A stretch of DNA of 64,000 bases from Artemia franciscana (lineage: Eukaryota > Arthropoda > Branchiopoda > Anostraca > Artemiidae), in NCBI RefSeq assembly GCF_032884065.1, contig NC_088868.1:40489140-40553139 (forward strand). The letters are read 5' to 3'. The position numbers and the translations under genes are program-made. This document shows positions 33,010 through 45,266 of the stretch, in pieces. Position 1 is the stretch's first letter. Every line of letters begins with the position of its first letter. The notes below the pieces were generated by a model. It was not told where the DNA came from. It worked only from the letters and a program-made list of their open reading frames with translations, and made no database searches.

Positions 33010-33266
33010 AAAGCCGGGACACAGGGAATATAAATGACGACCGGGAAACTCAAAGAGAAATTACAGACTGGGACACTGGGACATAAATAACGACCGGGAC
33101 ACTCAAAGATATATTACAGACCGGGACACCGGGACACAGATGACGACCGGGACACAGGGAATATAAATGACGAACGGGACGCTCAAAGAGAAATTACAGA
33201 CTGGGGCACTGGAACATAAATGACGACCGGGATACTGGGAATATAAATGACGACCGGGACACAGGG
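33010..33266. repeat. CCGGGACAC minisatellite, Helitron copy 1 (second block)
   Basis: Same unit family as the block at 32369-32525, ending just before the helicase remnant. Confidence 0.9.
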
Positions 33267-33269
33267 AAT

Positions 33270-33467
33270 GTTCGATTAGCAATCACCATCAACAAAAATT
33301 AAGGGCAATCATTAGAATAATGAGGTATAGATCTGAATACGGATTGTTTTTCCCATGGACAATTTTTTGTTGCATGTTAAAGAGTCGGTAAACCTGACAA
33401 TCTATTTATATTCACAGACAATGGGACATCGAAGAATGTTGTATATTCGCAAGTTTTACGTAGTTAA
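33270..33467 (+). pseudogene. Helitron Pif1-type helicase C-terminal remnant, copy 1
   Basis: The frame reads RLAITINK, then GQSLE, CFSHGQFFVAC, KPDNLFIFTDN and [12 protein letters not shown] before a TAA. This is the last helicase motif block (TINKSQGQ and the YVACSR region) of Helitron Pif1-like helicases. Stops replace the T of NKTQ, the residues after GQSLE, and the S of VACSR. Copy 2 at 46926 retains better sequence. Confidence 0.85.
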
Positions 33468-33468
33468 A

Positions 33469-33470
<2 letters not shown>

Positions 33471-33534
<64 letters not shown>
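33471..33534. repeat. (TA)n microsatellite, copy 1
   Basis: About 30 TA units immediately after the helicase remnant. The tract in copy 2 is about twice as long. Confidence 0.97.
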
Positions 33535-33537
<3 letters not shown>

Positions 33538-33889
33538 CTATAACGAAAAGAGAAATCTTTTCTCTTTTATCTATATTCACAGGTGGGACACGGGGACACA
33601 ACTACAATGGCGCGCAACTAATATGGCGCGTAACGACTTACGCGCGCGGGGGGGGCTTGGGGGGAATGCGAAGCGCCCCCACCAACTAGGTGTTGGGGTG
33701 GGCCCCACCTTAGGTGTTTCTATTTTCTTTGTAGAAAAACGAGCATGAATTTATAAAACAAGAACTAAGAGCTCATATGGCACTTGTGACGAGGCCAGAA
33801 GAGCTACGAGTCAAGGGCTCATATGGTATGAGCTCTAACGAAATTCTAAGAATCAATAGATTGTTTTAAAAGGAAAATCAGAGGCTTAA

Positions 33890-35990
33890 TGCCGGTCGGG
33901 ATTTAAAATAAGAGCTCTGAGTCACGATGTCCTTATAAATATCAAAGTTCATTAAGATCCAATGAACCTACTCGTAAGCTATAAATACGTCATTTTTTGT
34001 AATTTTTCCCCTTCCTTTAGCCCCCCAGATGGTCGAATCTGGGAAAACGACTTTATCAAGTCAATTTGTGCCGCTCCCTGACACGCCTTCCAATTTTCAT
34101 CGTACTAGCACGTCCAGAAGCACCAAACTCGCCAAAGCACTGAACCTTTCCCCACAACTCCCCCAAAAAGAGCGAATCCATTACAGTTACGTCAATCATG
34201 GATCTACGACATTTGCTTATTCTATCCACTAAGCTTCATCCCGATTCCTCCACTCTAAGTGTTTTCCAAGATTTCCGATTTTCCCCTCCAGCTCCCCCCA
34301 ATGTCAACAGATCTGTTCAGGTTTTGAATTAAAATCTCTGAGACATGAATGCCTTCTAAATATCAAATTTCATTAAGATGCAGTGACCCGTTCTTTAGTT
34401 AAAAATACCTCAATTTTTCTAATTTTTCAAATTAACACCCCCCAGCTCCTCCAAAGAGAACGGATCCGTTCTAATTATATCAATCACGTATCTAGAACTT
34501 GTGCTTATTCGTTCCATCAAGTTTCATCCCAATCTCTCCAATCTAAGCGTTTTCAAAGATTTTTGTCTCCTTAATCCAACCACCTATGTCCCCGGATCCA
34601 ATTTGAGTCGACTGTCGAGCATCAATAGATGCTCGACAGTAGATATCAATCTACTAGATAGCATCAATAGATGAGTCGACAATAGAGCATCTGAGACATA
34701 AGATACTTCTATATATCAAGTTTCATTCAGATCCGATCACCTATTCGTAAGATAAAAATACCCCAATTCTCACGTTTTCCAAGAATTCTGGTTTCCCACT
34801 CCAACTCCCCCCAATATCCCAGGATCTAGTTGGAATTTAAAATAAGAGCTTTAGAGCACAAAATCCTTCTAAGTATCAAATTTCATTAAGATCTGATCAC
34901 CCGTTCGTAAGTTAAAAATACCTAATTTTTCCAAATTACCTCCCCCCCCCCTCAACTCCACCAAAGAGAGCAGATTCAGACCAGCTAAGTCAGTCACGTA
35001 TCTTAGACTTGTTTTTATTCTTCCCATCCAGTTTTGTCCTGATCTCTCCGCTTTAAGTATTTTCTAAGATTTCCGCCCCCCCCCCCCTCAATGACGGGTT
35101 TAGACTTAAAGTAAGAGATCTGAGTTACGAGGCACTTCCAAATACGAAGTCTCATAAAGATCCGATCACTCCTTCAGAAGTTAAAAAACGTCATTTTTTC
35201 TATTTTTTCAGAATTAACCCTCCCCCTCCCAATTCCTTCAAATAGAACGGATCCGTTCCAATTATGTCAATCACGTATTTAAGACTTCTGCTTATTTTTC
35301 CCATCAAGTTCCATCTCGATCTTTCCACTTTAAGCGTTTTCCATGATCTTAGGTTCCCTCCCCCCAAAAAAACTCCCCCCAATGTCACCAGATCCGATCG
35401 GGATTTAAAAAAGAGCTTTGACACTCGATAACCTTCTAAATATCAAATTTTATTGAGATCTGATCACCCGTTCGTATCTTAAAAACACCTAATTTTTTCT
35501 AATTTTTCAGAATTAACCTCCCCCCCCAACTACCCCACAGAGATCGGATCTGTTTCGGTTATGTCATTTATGTATCTAAGACTTGTGATGATTTTTCCCA
35601 CCAAATTTCATCCCGATCCCTCCACTCTCAAGTGTTTTCCAAGATTTCAGGTTTCCCCCTCCCAACTCCCCCCTCTCCACCCAATGTCACCAGATCCAGT
35701 CGGATTTTAAATAAGAGATCAGAGAAACGATATCCTTCCAAACATCAAATTTCATTAAGATCTGATCACCGTTCGTAAGTTAAAAATACTTCATTTTTTC
35801 TATTTTTTCCAAATTATCCGCGCCCCCCCCCCCCCCAGATGGTCAAATCGGCAAAATTACTATTTCTAATCTGGTCCTCTACCTGCCATGCCTGCCAAAT
35901 TTCATCGTCCTAGCTTACCTGGAAGTGCCTAAAGTAGCAAAACCGGGACCGAAAGACAGCCAGATAGACCGACAGACAGACTGACAGTAT
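33890..35990. repeat. Tandem array of about 295-bp units within Helitron copy 1
   Basis: Each unit carries GATCCGATCACCCGTTCGTAAGTTAAAAATACC-like and CAAATTTCATTAAGATCTGA-like blocks, a poly-C patch, and a TCACCAGATCC(G/A)GTCGG-like boundary. Boundary positions at about 34805, 35095, 35391 and 35693 give periods of 290-302 bp. The array stretches to just before the 3' hairpin. Confidence 0.9.
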
Positions 35991-36036
35991 TTGCGATTGC
36001 TATATGTCACTTGGTTAATACCAAGTGCCATAAAAA

Positions 36037-38129
36037 AGTATCGGCTCAATTGAAAGAGAAAAGCTGACACTTAAAACGAGTGACAGTTTTAAAGCTACTT
36101 CATAAACTATAGTTTATTTCTAATTACTAGGGGGAAACCGCCACCTCCCCATTTCCCTTCCCCTCCTCCTCAACCTTAAAGACACCACTGGGCTTAGACG
36201 TACTTTTAAGGTCGAGCTTCGAACAAATTATTTCAGGAACAGATATGGCAATGCCAAAATGGCCAAATACACTATTAATAACTACCCTAAGGCTCAGATA
36301 GTTAGTTTTTACAAAGCTATTATCAATTATAAACTCTAGATTTATGTTACCTGGGTAGATAAATTAATAAAAGGTGGTGCAAAAGAGTTGACTAAGAAAA
36401 GAAATATGTGAGTACAATGTATTATTCTTCTTGCACTTCGTATACAAAAGTTGTTGTAGAAACATCGAAAGGGGATCATTTAATTGGACATTAAAGGTTT
36501 CAATTGTCTCTTTAACAGTCAAAGTCGATTGGACGGTGACCCATTCCCTCACCCAGTATATCAATTTTTCCCAATACACATACAATCAAAATTTAAAATA
36601 GTCAATTTTTTCAGCATAATTGAAAGATTTAATTATTATGTTTTGTAGGATTTCAATCTCACTACAGCCCATTGGTGAGTTTTATCAATTATGCTAGTTT
36701 TAACTGTTAAAATGCAATGTATTCATGTAAGGAATTGTGAAAAAATTTAGGACAATGCTTGTACGATTGAAAATCAGAGACTATAGTTCACTTTTTAAGA
36801 GTCAAAACAATTTGAAAGATGACTATCCACCCCCTCCCCTCTTACCCATTGCCTTCTTTTCCCCTAAGTCAACTGATCAAATATTTCAGACAAAAATTTT
36901 GTTCAAGATAGTTCCAAGATCATACAATAATAGCTTCAAGGGTTACATAAGCGCTATCCCCCCTCCAAACCTATAAGCAATGTGCCCCGATGAAATATAA
37001 GGTCCTATGGAAGGAGTGGTCCTATAGGCTTTGTGAGACGCTGATTTGATAGAAAATTGAAAGTTTTGACATTCAAAAGTAATTGGATCTAGCCCCCCCC
37101 CCCATGACCTTTGAGTCCCAAAAAGCATCTAATCGAAATTTTGAGGCAGGCATTTTGTTAATTTAAATTAAAAAAAAAACTTTCTGAGATAAAACTTACT
37201 CAAAAAAACTAAAGGTCTTATTAAACTTAAGATCAGAAGCAATCAAACCTACAATAATTCATGCTCAAGATGATCACAAATTACCATTAGAGAATAAATG
37301 AAATCCCAGACAAACAGAAATTAAACAGTCATAGCAAAAAACATTCACCAGATACTAATATAAATGAATAATTAAATATAGAAACGAGCAAAGCTTAAAG
37401 TGAATATGCAAAAAAAGCTTAAAATGAACAAATATGTTTTTCTATTAAAATATAAATGAAACCCAAAACAAACATAAATTAAATTAAGAATCATAGCAAA
37501 CAAAAGACAAGAGGTACTAATTTAAATGAATGAATAAATCTTAAAACGAATAAAATTCGAAATTGAATACTAAAAGTGAAAAAAAAAACACTAGACAGAT
37601 CAAGACAGATCAGATCAAGCTCAGATAGGATCAATAGACAGATCAAACTTAAAACGAATAAAAGTCATCTCTGACAAGAGCTTGGGTGCTGATTCCGACT
37701 GAGGTACTGAAGCGTAAAAGTTTAAAGCCTACGGCATCTTCTCCATTTCAGTGGAAATAAACCATATTAAAAATATTTTTTCCAGTTATTACAGCATTAA
37801 AAATGAAAATAAAATTTATGTTAAAATAAAATCTTGAACTGACGAGCACTCTAAGCTTAATTTTATTATATATCAAATATTCAGTGGGATTTTATTAGTT
37901 CTTTCCAAAACTGTTCAAGACACATATAGTTTTCAGTAAAGTGCCAGTGATACCGTAAGTTATAGATTTTTACAGTTAAGGAAGGTGGTAGTTTTTCGTA
38001 TATTTTGTATTTATTGATTATAAAAGGATTACTTTAAACAAGTGTTTCTAGCTTTTGTTTAGTTTTAGAACCATTTTTTATTAAAAAAAGAATCTAATCA
38101 CGTGAAAGTTGAAATTTGACCAAAAAGAA
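36037..38129. other. Repeat-rich, non-coding part of duplication copy 1
   Basis: Contains a moderately repeated family at about 36360-37150 whose blocks, such as ATCTAATCGAAATTTTGAGG and AATTTTGTTCA, recur at 59.64-60.4 kb. It is followed by A-rich sequence with recurring AAATGAA, AACAAACA and AAATTAAA words at 37200-37680. No gene is seen; the small frames here differ between the two copies and lack motifs. Confidence 0.5.
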
Positions 38130-38900
38130 ACCAGAAGGAGTGTATGTTGGAAATTTCAATTGTACGCTGGTTGAAAAGTCCGTTGAAAATTCCTCTTCTT
38201 AGAAAAGGTGATAAAGATAATAGGAATAACGACAATCCGACATCTCTGCTTTTTATGATTTTTCGTTTTTTTCAACAACCGATCTATAAGCAATTAAAGA
38301 CTTAGTTTGAAAAAAAATTACCTTTTAAATGCTAGTCAATATAGTTTTGAAAAAAATATGTGAGGGGAGCATGCTTTATTGTTTTTTACAACTGTAAACA
38401 AACTCCTTATTAATCGCAAAATAACAATTTCCATATTGTATAGGGGCAAAAAAGAAAGTACCGCTGGGTTGAAGAAATTGAGCTAAAAAATGAAAGTATA
38501 AACGAACAAGTATTGTAAATTATCTTGGTATCACGGTAGATGGAGGCTTTAGTATTAACTATCAGATTACATTTATAAGTTCAAAAATAGCAAGAAAATT
38601 GACTCCTGTGGATACTATTGGCTATAAAGGTTATAAGAATGTTATTTTCTCTGTTTCATCTATATTTAATGTATCGTGTCGTCAAAATCAACTTTCACAA
38701 GCCATTTATACCCACAGTATGTGTTTCAAAAGAAGTATGTAGGAGTTCTGGCCAAAGAATTATCATAGATATGTGGAAGATAATGGTAATTTCAATAAAA
38801 ATTCTGTTATGTTTAGCTTTTATTAATTTGAGTGTACACTATTTCATGTACAAATTATTTTCCAATGTGTCACCTTTCTGTATTTTGGAATTTTAGAAGA
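38130..38900 (+). pseudogene. Strongly decayed LINE (jockey/CR1-like) remnant, copy 1
   Basis: Broken frames recall RT pieces: PLLKKGDKDNRNN with NPTSLL (usual KKGD...NYRPISLL) near 38190-38260, NASQYGFRKNM-like text near 38330, and a C-terminal RQNQLSQAIYTHSM-RSSGQRI segment near 38670-38760. Stops and frameshifts occur throughout. Copy 2 has the same lesions, so decay preceded the duplication. Confidence 0.45.
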
Positions 38901-39850
38901 AAAGATATCGCATCTAATAACCTAGAATTATTGTTTTTTTTTTTTTTTCAACGCTGTTTCATATTACAACCAGATTTAAGCTTCTGCTTGGGATTGGTCC
39001 TGAAATCTAGAAGTGATTTTCACCAAAAATAAAGGATAAAAAGACCCTTGATGAAATCCGGGCTGTTTTTAATGTATTCGATTTAACCGAAATTCTAGAG
39101 ACAGAATGATTGATTTTATAGTTATTTATACATTTGTTTTGTTAAATGAGATTTTATTTCATATCTTAAGTGATTGGTTGGGTTGTATTTATTGGTCAGC
39201 AATTTTGATGAGTTACAAATTGTGAATATAAGATTAATTTTAGTGACCCATAAAAATAATAATTAAAAATTTATTGATTATTTTGGTTAGTTTGGTTCGT
39301 GGTGGGGGGGATGTGTAGGAGTAAGATATTTTTCTGAGGAAGTAGAATAACATTTTTTGTGTTTCATATTTAAGTCTTCCTATTTTTGAGAGCATTAAAA
39401 AAAACACACACACAAGGCTTCTAGGCTATTCAGCAAATACAAGAAATTCCAACGAAGCATCTTCTTTGGTATGTAGTCTAGAAATAATGAAATATATAAA
39501 GCTCGTGAGAAAAATGCATCGCATGCTATTATAAGCTTCATAGTTGAAAAATGACTATCTACCAAAATATAACCAAACTAGCTCGCATGAGCTTACAATA
39601 GGGAGGTTAGATCCTCAATATAATTGAGATTTGAAATTCTTGCTTTACTCAAGAACGATATTAAGCAGCTCAGGCCTTCAAAAGTAATTGCGATTGGATT
39701 TATTAATGTTTTTAGACAACCCAAAAAAACTGAAACATTTAAATTTGAATATTTTTTTTGCGAAAGTAAATTCCAAGCACTGTCTTGTCTTGATTCATCA
39801 CACGATTGAAACTGACAAAAATAACTAGGATTCCCTTAAATCTATGAACA
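38901..39850. other. Unassigned AT-rich part of duplication copy 1
   Basis: No gene recognised. A short CA run lies near 39405. The small frame at 39624-39809 lacks motifs and shifts frame between copies. Confidence 0.4.
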
Positions 39851-39854
39851 GTTT

Positions 39855-40142
39855 TAAATTTAATCTACACGACCCGTTGGGTCGAAAGTATCCAGAATGA
39901 TAAAATGAAATTGAAATGCAACAACACATGAATTTCCTTACTTAGACTTGATTTCTGCAATTGTCTACGCCTGCTTTCTCTGTATATAATTAATTCAGGT
40001 TAGCAATTTAGTCTACACGACCTGTTGGGTCGAAAGTATCCAGAATGATGAAACAAAATTAAAATGCAACAACAAAGGAATTCTCTTACTTAGAGTTGAT
40101 TTCTGCAACTGTCTATTCCTGCTTTTTCTGTATCTAATGAGG
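39855..40142. repeat. Direct duplication of about 150 bp carrying a small hairpin, copy 1
   Basis: The unit starts at TCTACACGACC (39862 and 40012) and runs to the TTTCTGTAT(A/C)TAAT blocks. Each unit includes CGACCCGTTGGGTCG, a 6-bp-stem hairpin (one base changed in the second unit). Copy 2 of the large duplication has the same pair at about 53412 and 53562. Confidence 0.85.
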
Positions 40143-40490
40143 CACTGTGGTGAAATAAGCGATAGAAATTGTGGTTTTTTTACTTTAATGTTTGCTGATT
40201 GATTACATATATATCTATTTACTATTTTGTTATCTAGTTATCTACATGGCTGACGTCAGCTTTTATGATTCAGCATACGTTTAATTTATATTGTTTACTC
40301 TTTCACTTGCAACCTACGTACCAAGAAAATAGTTTTAAAAACTAACTAAAAGTCAAGGTCTCTAGCTAAGGCAATATTTGGTGTTTTGGGGGATTTTTCT
40401 TTTTATATTTATCGGTATTAAAAACAGTATGAGTTCCTTAGTAAGGGCAAATTTGCAAATCAAACATCAATAATATGACTAGATATATTA

Positions 40491-40700
40491 ATGATAGGGA
40501 TTAAAACACATACTTCAACTCAATATAAAAATTGTTCAATAAATAATATTCGGCCATTAGAGCATGAACCTGAGATCACAGATTTGTTTTGTTCAAGATT
40601 TTGCTCAGATACTATATATGATAATAGAATATCGCTTTTTATGGATTATCCAAAAAGAGGAAAAAAACAGGAAAAAAAGGAAATTAGTATTCCTAATTAA
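40491..40700 (+). other. Small unrecognised open frame, copy 1
   Basis: A 69-codon frame starting at ATG, with no family resemblance I can name. The copy 2 counterpart (54040-54249) stays open but differs at about five residues, mostly amino-acid-changing. That does not suggest purifying selection, so it is probably not a gene. Confidence 0.2.
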
Positions 40701-41570
40701 GAAAAAGAATGAATTTTTTTAAGAATGAAAAAAAAATGAAATTTTTTGAAATTAAGAAACGCAGGCCAATGGCAAATTTGAAGCAACTATTTTATACCCA
40801 AGATTAACTCTTCTAGCTTTATTAGTGATAGTTGATTTAATTAATTAACGATTTTTTTTTACACAGACAAACAAAGAAAGGGAAATCTATAAGAAGGATT
40901 ATATCCTGAAAACTTTTTGGAAAGGTTATTCTGTATCCTAAAATAAATACTTTGTGATTCTCAACATCTTTTGTTTAGGCTTTTAGAACATTAAGAAGCA
41001 ATATTAACCTTAAAAGTTTCATTTTCAGGCAGTAGTGCCCTCTTTGAAGGAAAAATATTATTTTATGGCATACATTGGAAGATGACGTTGCATCACAGCC
41101 GCAGAATCTTTGCTTTTACTTTAAAAGTGCCCTAGATAGCGTGACCTCCTTCAAGTAAGATCTTTCTCATCCTTCTATGACTACTTGTTCTGAAAAATAA
41201 CCCCCAAGGCGAAAAGTAAGATGAAAAAAAACAGACATGAATCGTTGGTTTCGTTTCGGCCCAACGCCATTTTTGAGGGATTCAAGAATTCTTCCGATTA
41301 GAGAGAATTCTTACACTTTGTTTTTTTTTATACTAAGCTTTTACTATTAAGAATAATTGAAATAATATGTACCATTGATTTCTTACTAGACAGTTTTGTA
41401 ATTTACATAAATATAATATTGGCACACAAAAAATAAATCTGATAGGTGTTTATTGTATTTTGTAGGAAAGGGTACGGACAAAAGAAACAAATTTGCAAAG
41501 TGTTGTAGATTTTTCATGTATCTGTCTGACATTGCAGTGACCAATTCCACTCATTCTTAATTTTTGTCTG
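40701..41570. other. Unassigned AT-rich part of duplication copy 1
   Basis: No gene or structured repeat recognised. Confidence 0.4.
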
Positions 41571-42437
41571 ATTAGAATCCTATCAATATCTTTGTTTATG
41601 TGCAATCATCATTCTAACCTTTTGTCTCTAACTTAAATCTTGTTTTAATCATAATCAAGATTAGATTTAATATCAAAAGCTTCTGCACGGCCCAAATTGT
41701 CCAAGACAATTTCATATCTTAATAATTTTTTTAAATATTCTTATTTAGATGTTTAAATATTTGTGGGGTTTTCCTCTTGTTTAATTTGACAGTAACGACT
41801 GAAAAAGGAATGTTAAACTGTACAAAAATATAATAAAATAGAATGATGATAAGATGAAGCCTACCACAGTGTGAAAGCATTGGCATGGTTGAAAGTGAAA
41901 ATAGAATTCAGCAAGTGCAATAATTCTTATGCAAGGATCAAGGTCTTTTGTGGGTCAAAATCCACACAATTTTAATTTTTTTAACATTTACCATTTCTTA
42001 GGGTCGTCTATCGTTTGTAATTCTTATTTAAACACCAGCTATTATCGATATTATTTGAGTTCAGTTCCATTTATTTTTTCAATTAGATATACACAATATA
42101 CTATGTATTTATCTGGCAGAGAGACCAATTTGTTTTGCACAGACAAATCAACTAAAGTGAAAAATAGCGATTCATAAGGATAATCAGTCAAAGAAAAAAG
42201 AAAGTGAAAAAAGAATAGCACAATATTAATCACTCATCATGCCATAGCAGACATTTCAACCGAAGACAAACAATATTCTAACCTTTTGTTTCTAACTTAA
42301 ATCTTGTTTTAATCATAATCAAGATTAGATTTAATATAAAAAAAAATCAGCACGGCCAAAATTGTCCAAGACAATTTCATATCTCAATAGTTTTTAAATA
42401 TCATTATATAGATGTTTAAATATTTGTTGGGTTTTCC
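41571..42437. repeat. Internally repeated right end of duplication copy 1
   Basis: The block ATTCTAACCTTTTGTCTCTAAC through GGGTTTTCC (about 41611-41780) recurs at 42275-42437, about 660 bp away. The motif GCCATAGCAGACAT lies just upstream of the second unit. In copy 2 the same pair is at 55160 and 55814, and GCCATAGCAGACAT recurs again near 56052. Confidence 0.8.
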
Positions 42438-43570
42438 CAACTGAAGAAATACCTTTAAAAAAATTTAATATTAAAATTAATGAAAATGATAAGAAATTCC
42501 CTTTCCTATATTGGACTGTAAAATTTTATAAGAATCCCCCTAAACCAAGGTTTATTGCTGGAGCAGCTAAATGTCGAACCCGCATTACTGCTACTGACCT
42601 CTCTTTAATTTTAAAGGAAATTATAAATAAACTTAACACCTATTGTTCTGGAATTAAAGTTTTTTCGAATTTTAATCCATATTGGAGTGTTAATAATTCA
42701 CTGCATGTGATCGATTCTTTAACAATGGTCTCAGCTAAGAGAATTGAGTCTTTCGATTTTGCGACAATGTATAATAATTTATCACTTAATGTAGTGTTAG
42801 ATGATTTAAAAACAATTATCAAGAAATCTTTCCTCTTATCTAGTAAGAGGTTCTTAAAAATAGAAACTTATAATGAAAAAGCTATATGGACAAACCGCTT
42901 TAAGACTACAGTTAACTTGAGATTTTACAGCTTAGATATGATTTTTGATTTATTAAAATTTGTTTTATATAATACATATATAAGATTTAATGGTAATTTG
43001 TACAAACAAATCGTGGGAGTTCCCATGGGGGGAATGCCAGCCCATTTATAGCTGACTTATTTTTAAGTCAACTCGAATATAATTATATGATGAATAAGAA
43101 TAATCCAAATAATTTAAAACATGTTTTGTCAAATAATAAAATATATTTAGATGATATTTTGGTTTTAAATTGTAAGGAACTCATTGATGTTTCTAAAAAT
43201 ATATATCCATCAGAGCTTACTCTTGAACCTAGTCATGGTACTGGTCTAGAAGATCATTTCTTAGATTTAAATTTTAATATTTCTGATAATAATAAATTCA
43301 GTTTGAAAATGTATAATAAAACGGATGATTTCGATTTTGAAGTGATTATTTTCCCATTCCCTGAAAGTTACTTAGATATGCAAGGATTTGTAGTAATTAT
43401 ATTGATTTAAAAAATAGAAGTAAAATCTTATGCCAAAAATTGATTTTAAGAGGTTTTTCCGCAAATAAATTAACCTGGCAATTAAAAAAATTTAGTTTTC
43501 ATTATAACGAACTTTTAAATAAATATCAAAAGAATTATCTGGAAATACTTACAGAAATCTTTGGTTAATT
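42438..43570 (+). pseudogene. Penelope-like or related reverse transcriptase relic
   Basis: Frames in order give FPFLYWTVKFYKNPPKPRFI, SFDFATMYNNLSLN (motif A region), YKQIVGVPMGG and, after a one-base frameshift near 43030, NASPFIADLFLSQLE. The catalytic position is YLDDILVLN near 43145, then LEDHFLDLNFNIS, and after another frameshift near 43370 YARICSNYIDLKNRSK to a TAA at about 43567. The YKQIxGVPMG and YxDD blocks with IYPSELTLE fit Penelope-related RTs. No GIY-YIG domain is seen. The 5' end is cut exactly where the large duplication ends, and the 3' end abuts an FB copy. Confidence 0.8.
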
Positions 43571-45266
43571 TTGATTTTCGTAGTTACTGAGTTTACTTCG
43601 TATATGAAAGTAGAAATTACTTCGTATATGAAAGAGGCTGCTTCCTCATCAACGCCCCGCTCTTTACGCTAAAGTTTGACTCTTTCTCTCAATTCTTCTT
43701 TCTAAAACAGTAAAAAACTTTAGCGTAAAGAGCGGGGCGTTGATGAGGAAGCAGCCTCTTTCATATACGAAGTAATTTCTGTGCATTTTAAGTTTTGATG
43801 TCACTCCTTACTTTCAGTTGAAAAAACTTGTTTTTTTTATTTTATTTCTGAACATTTTTGAATCAATGCATGTTTTGATTTTGGTTCTCCGCAGAGGAAT
43901 AATTAAAACGAAATTTGCGTATTTTTTTTTGGCTCAATGGCTTTCTCATAATTTTGATCGAATGATTTTGAGAAAAAAAGAGCGGGGGACGAAGCCTAGT
44001 TGCCCCCCGATTTTTTGGTTAATTAAAAAGGCAACTAGAACTTTTAATTTTTTACGAATCTTTTTATTGGTAAAAGATTTACGTAACTTATAAATTAGCT
44101 TACGTAAAGAACTTTTGTATTCTCATGTTTTTATTACATATATGAGGGGATTCGCCCCATCGTCAGTACCTCGCTCTTTACACTAAAGCTTAAATTTTAT
44201 CCCAATTCATTAAGAATGACCCCCCGAATCGCAAAAGCCGTAGAATAAGTAGTTGAAATTACCGAAAATACTTTAGCATAAAGAGCGAGGTATTAGAAGG
44301 AGGTGAGCCCCTCATATGGGTAATAATTTCTGTTTGTTTTAAGTTTTATTGCTGTTCCTTAATTCCAGCTGAAAAAGCTTTTTCACTTTTATTTTTTAAT
44401 TGTTTGTTTTTAAAATAATGCTAGTAAATCCTGCTCTCCCTTCATGGAAATTTTCTTCTCCCATTACAAATTCTCGAAGGAAAGTTCCCCCAGCATATCC
44501 CCCTCTTCTCAACCCCTCCCCAAAACCAAAAAATCCTCCTGAAAACGCCTGTATACTTCCCAATAACCATTACTATATGTGAGCACAGGTCAAAGTTTGT
44601 AACTTGTAGCCCCTCCCACGGGGACTGTGGGGGAGTAAGTCGTCCCCAAAGACATAGTTATAAGGTTTTTCGACTACGCTGAATAAAATGGCTATCTCAA
44701 AATTTTGATCCGTTGACTTTGGGAAAATAATTAGCGTGGGAGGGGGCCTAGGTGCCCTCCAATTTTTTTGGTCACTTAAAAAGGGCACTAGAACTTTTCA
44801 TTTCCGTTAGAATGAGCCCTCTCGCAACATTCTAGGACAACTGGGTCGATACGATAACCCCTGGGAAAAAAAAACAAAAAAAAACAAAAAAAACAAAAAA
44901 ACAAATAAACACGCATCCGTGATCTGCCTTCTGGCAAAAAATGCAAAATTCCACATTTTTGTAGATAGGAACTCGAAACTTCTACAGTAGGGTTCTCTGA
45001 TACGCTGAATCTGATGGTGTGATTTTCGTTAAGATTCTATGACTTTTAGGGGGCGTTTCTCCCTATTTTCTAAAATAGCGCAAATTTTCTCAGGCTCGTA
45101 GCTTTTGATGGGTAAGACTAAACTTGATGAAACTTATATATTTAAAACCAGCATTAAAATGCGATTCTTTTGATGTAGCTATTGGTATCAAAATTCCATT
45201 TCTTAGAGTTTTGGTTACTATTGAGCCGGGTCGCTCCTTACTACAGTTCGTTACCACGAACTGTTT
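43571..45266. mobile_element. Foldback (FB) repeat family, best-preserved copy
   Basis: The outer hairpin has arms at 43610-43676 and 43716-43783, loop about 40 bp, inner ends CTTTACGCTAAAG and CTTTAGCGTAAAG. A second inverted pair of CTCGCTCTTTACACTAAAG and CTTTAGCATAAAGAGCGAG lies at 44169-44189 and 44272-44290. The interior carries GTCGATACGATAACCCC, TCCACATTTTTGTAGATAGG and GAGCCGGGTCGCTCCTTAC, and it ends with the perfect terminal hairpin CAGTTCGTTACCACGAACTG at 45244-45263, then TTTGAT. It has no coding capacity, so it would need a partner's enzymes. The hairpin near the end recalls Helitron-like or foldback elements, but the class is undetermined. Confidence 0.8.

Larger units (their letters stand above)
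31829..36036 (+). mobile_element. Degenerate Helitron, copy 1
   Basis: The 5' end is TCTATATATATAAAA directly after an A. The 3' end has a perfect hairpin CACTTGGTTAATACCAAGTG (36008-36027) followed by CCATAAAAA. An inverted third copy at 60.44 kb shares exactly this 3' boundary. Inside are a protein N-terminus remnant, minisatellites, a Pif1-type helicase C-terminal remnant, a (TA)n tract and a tandem array of about 295 bp per unit. Rolling-circle Helitrons need Rep and helicase; the Rep and most of the helicase are lost, so this copy cannot move by itself. The usual CTRR end is not seen, so a Helentron-like variant is possible. Confidence 0.8.
31610..42437. repeat. Large duplication, copy 1 (about 10.8 kb)
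   Basis: This segment is nearly identical to 45267-55974 in the same orientation. It begins at GATATAAAGGTTGTG (31610 and 45267) and ends at GGGTTTTCC (42437 and 55974). Copy 1 has extra sequence at about 34612-34680 and 35290-35385. Contents: a Helitron, tandem arrays, a decayed LINE and an internally repeated right end. Confidence 0.95.

Noticed and set aside
32369-33266. CRISPR-like regular repeats
   Set aside because: Unit length and spacing vary, the repeats are minisatellite modules with no unique spacers, and the context is a eukaryotic Helitron.
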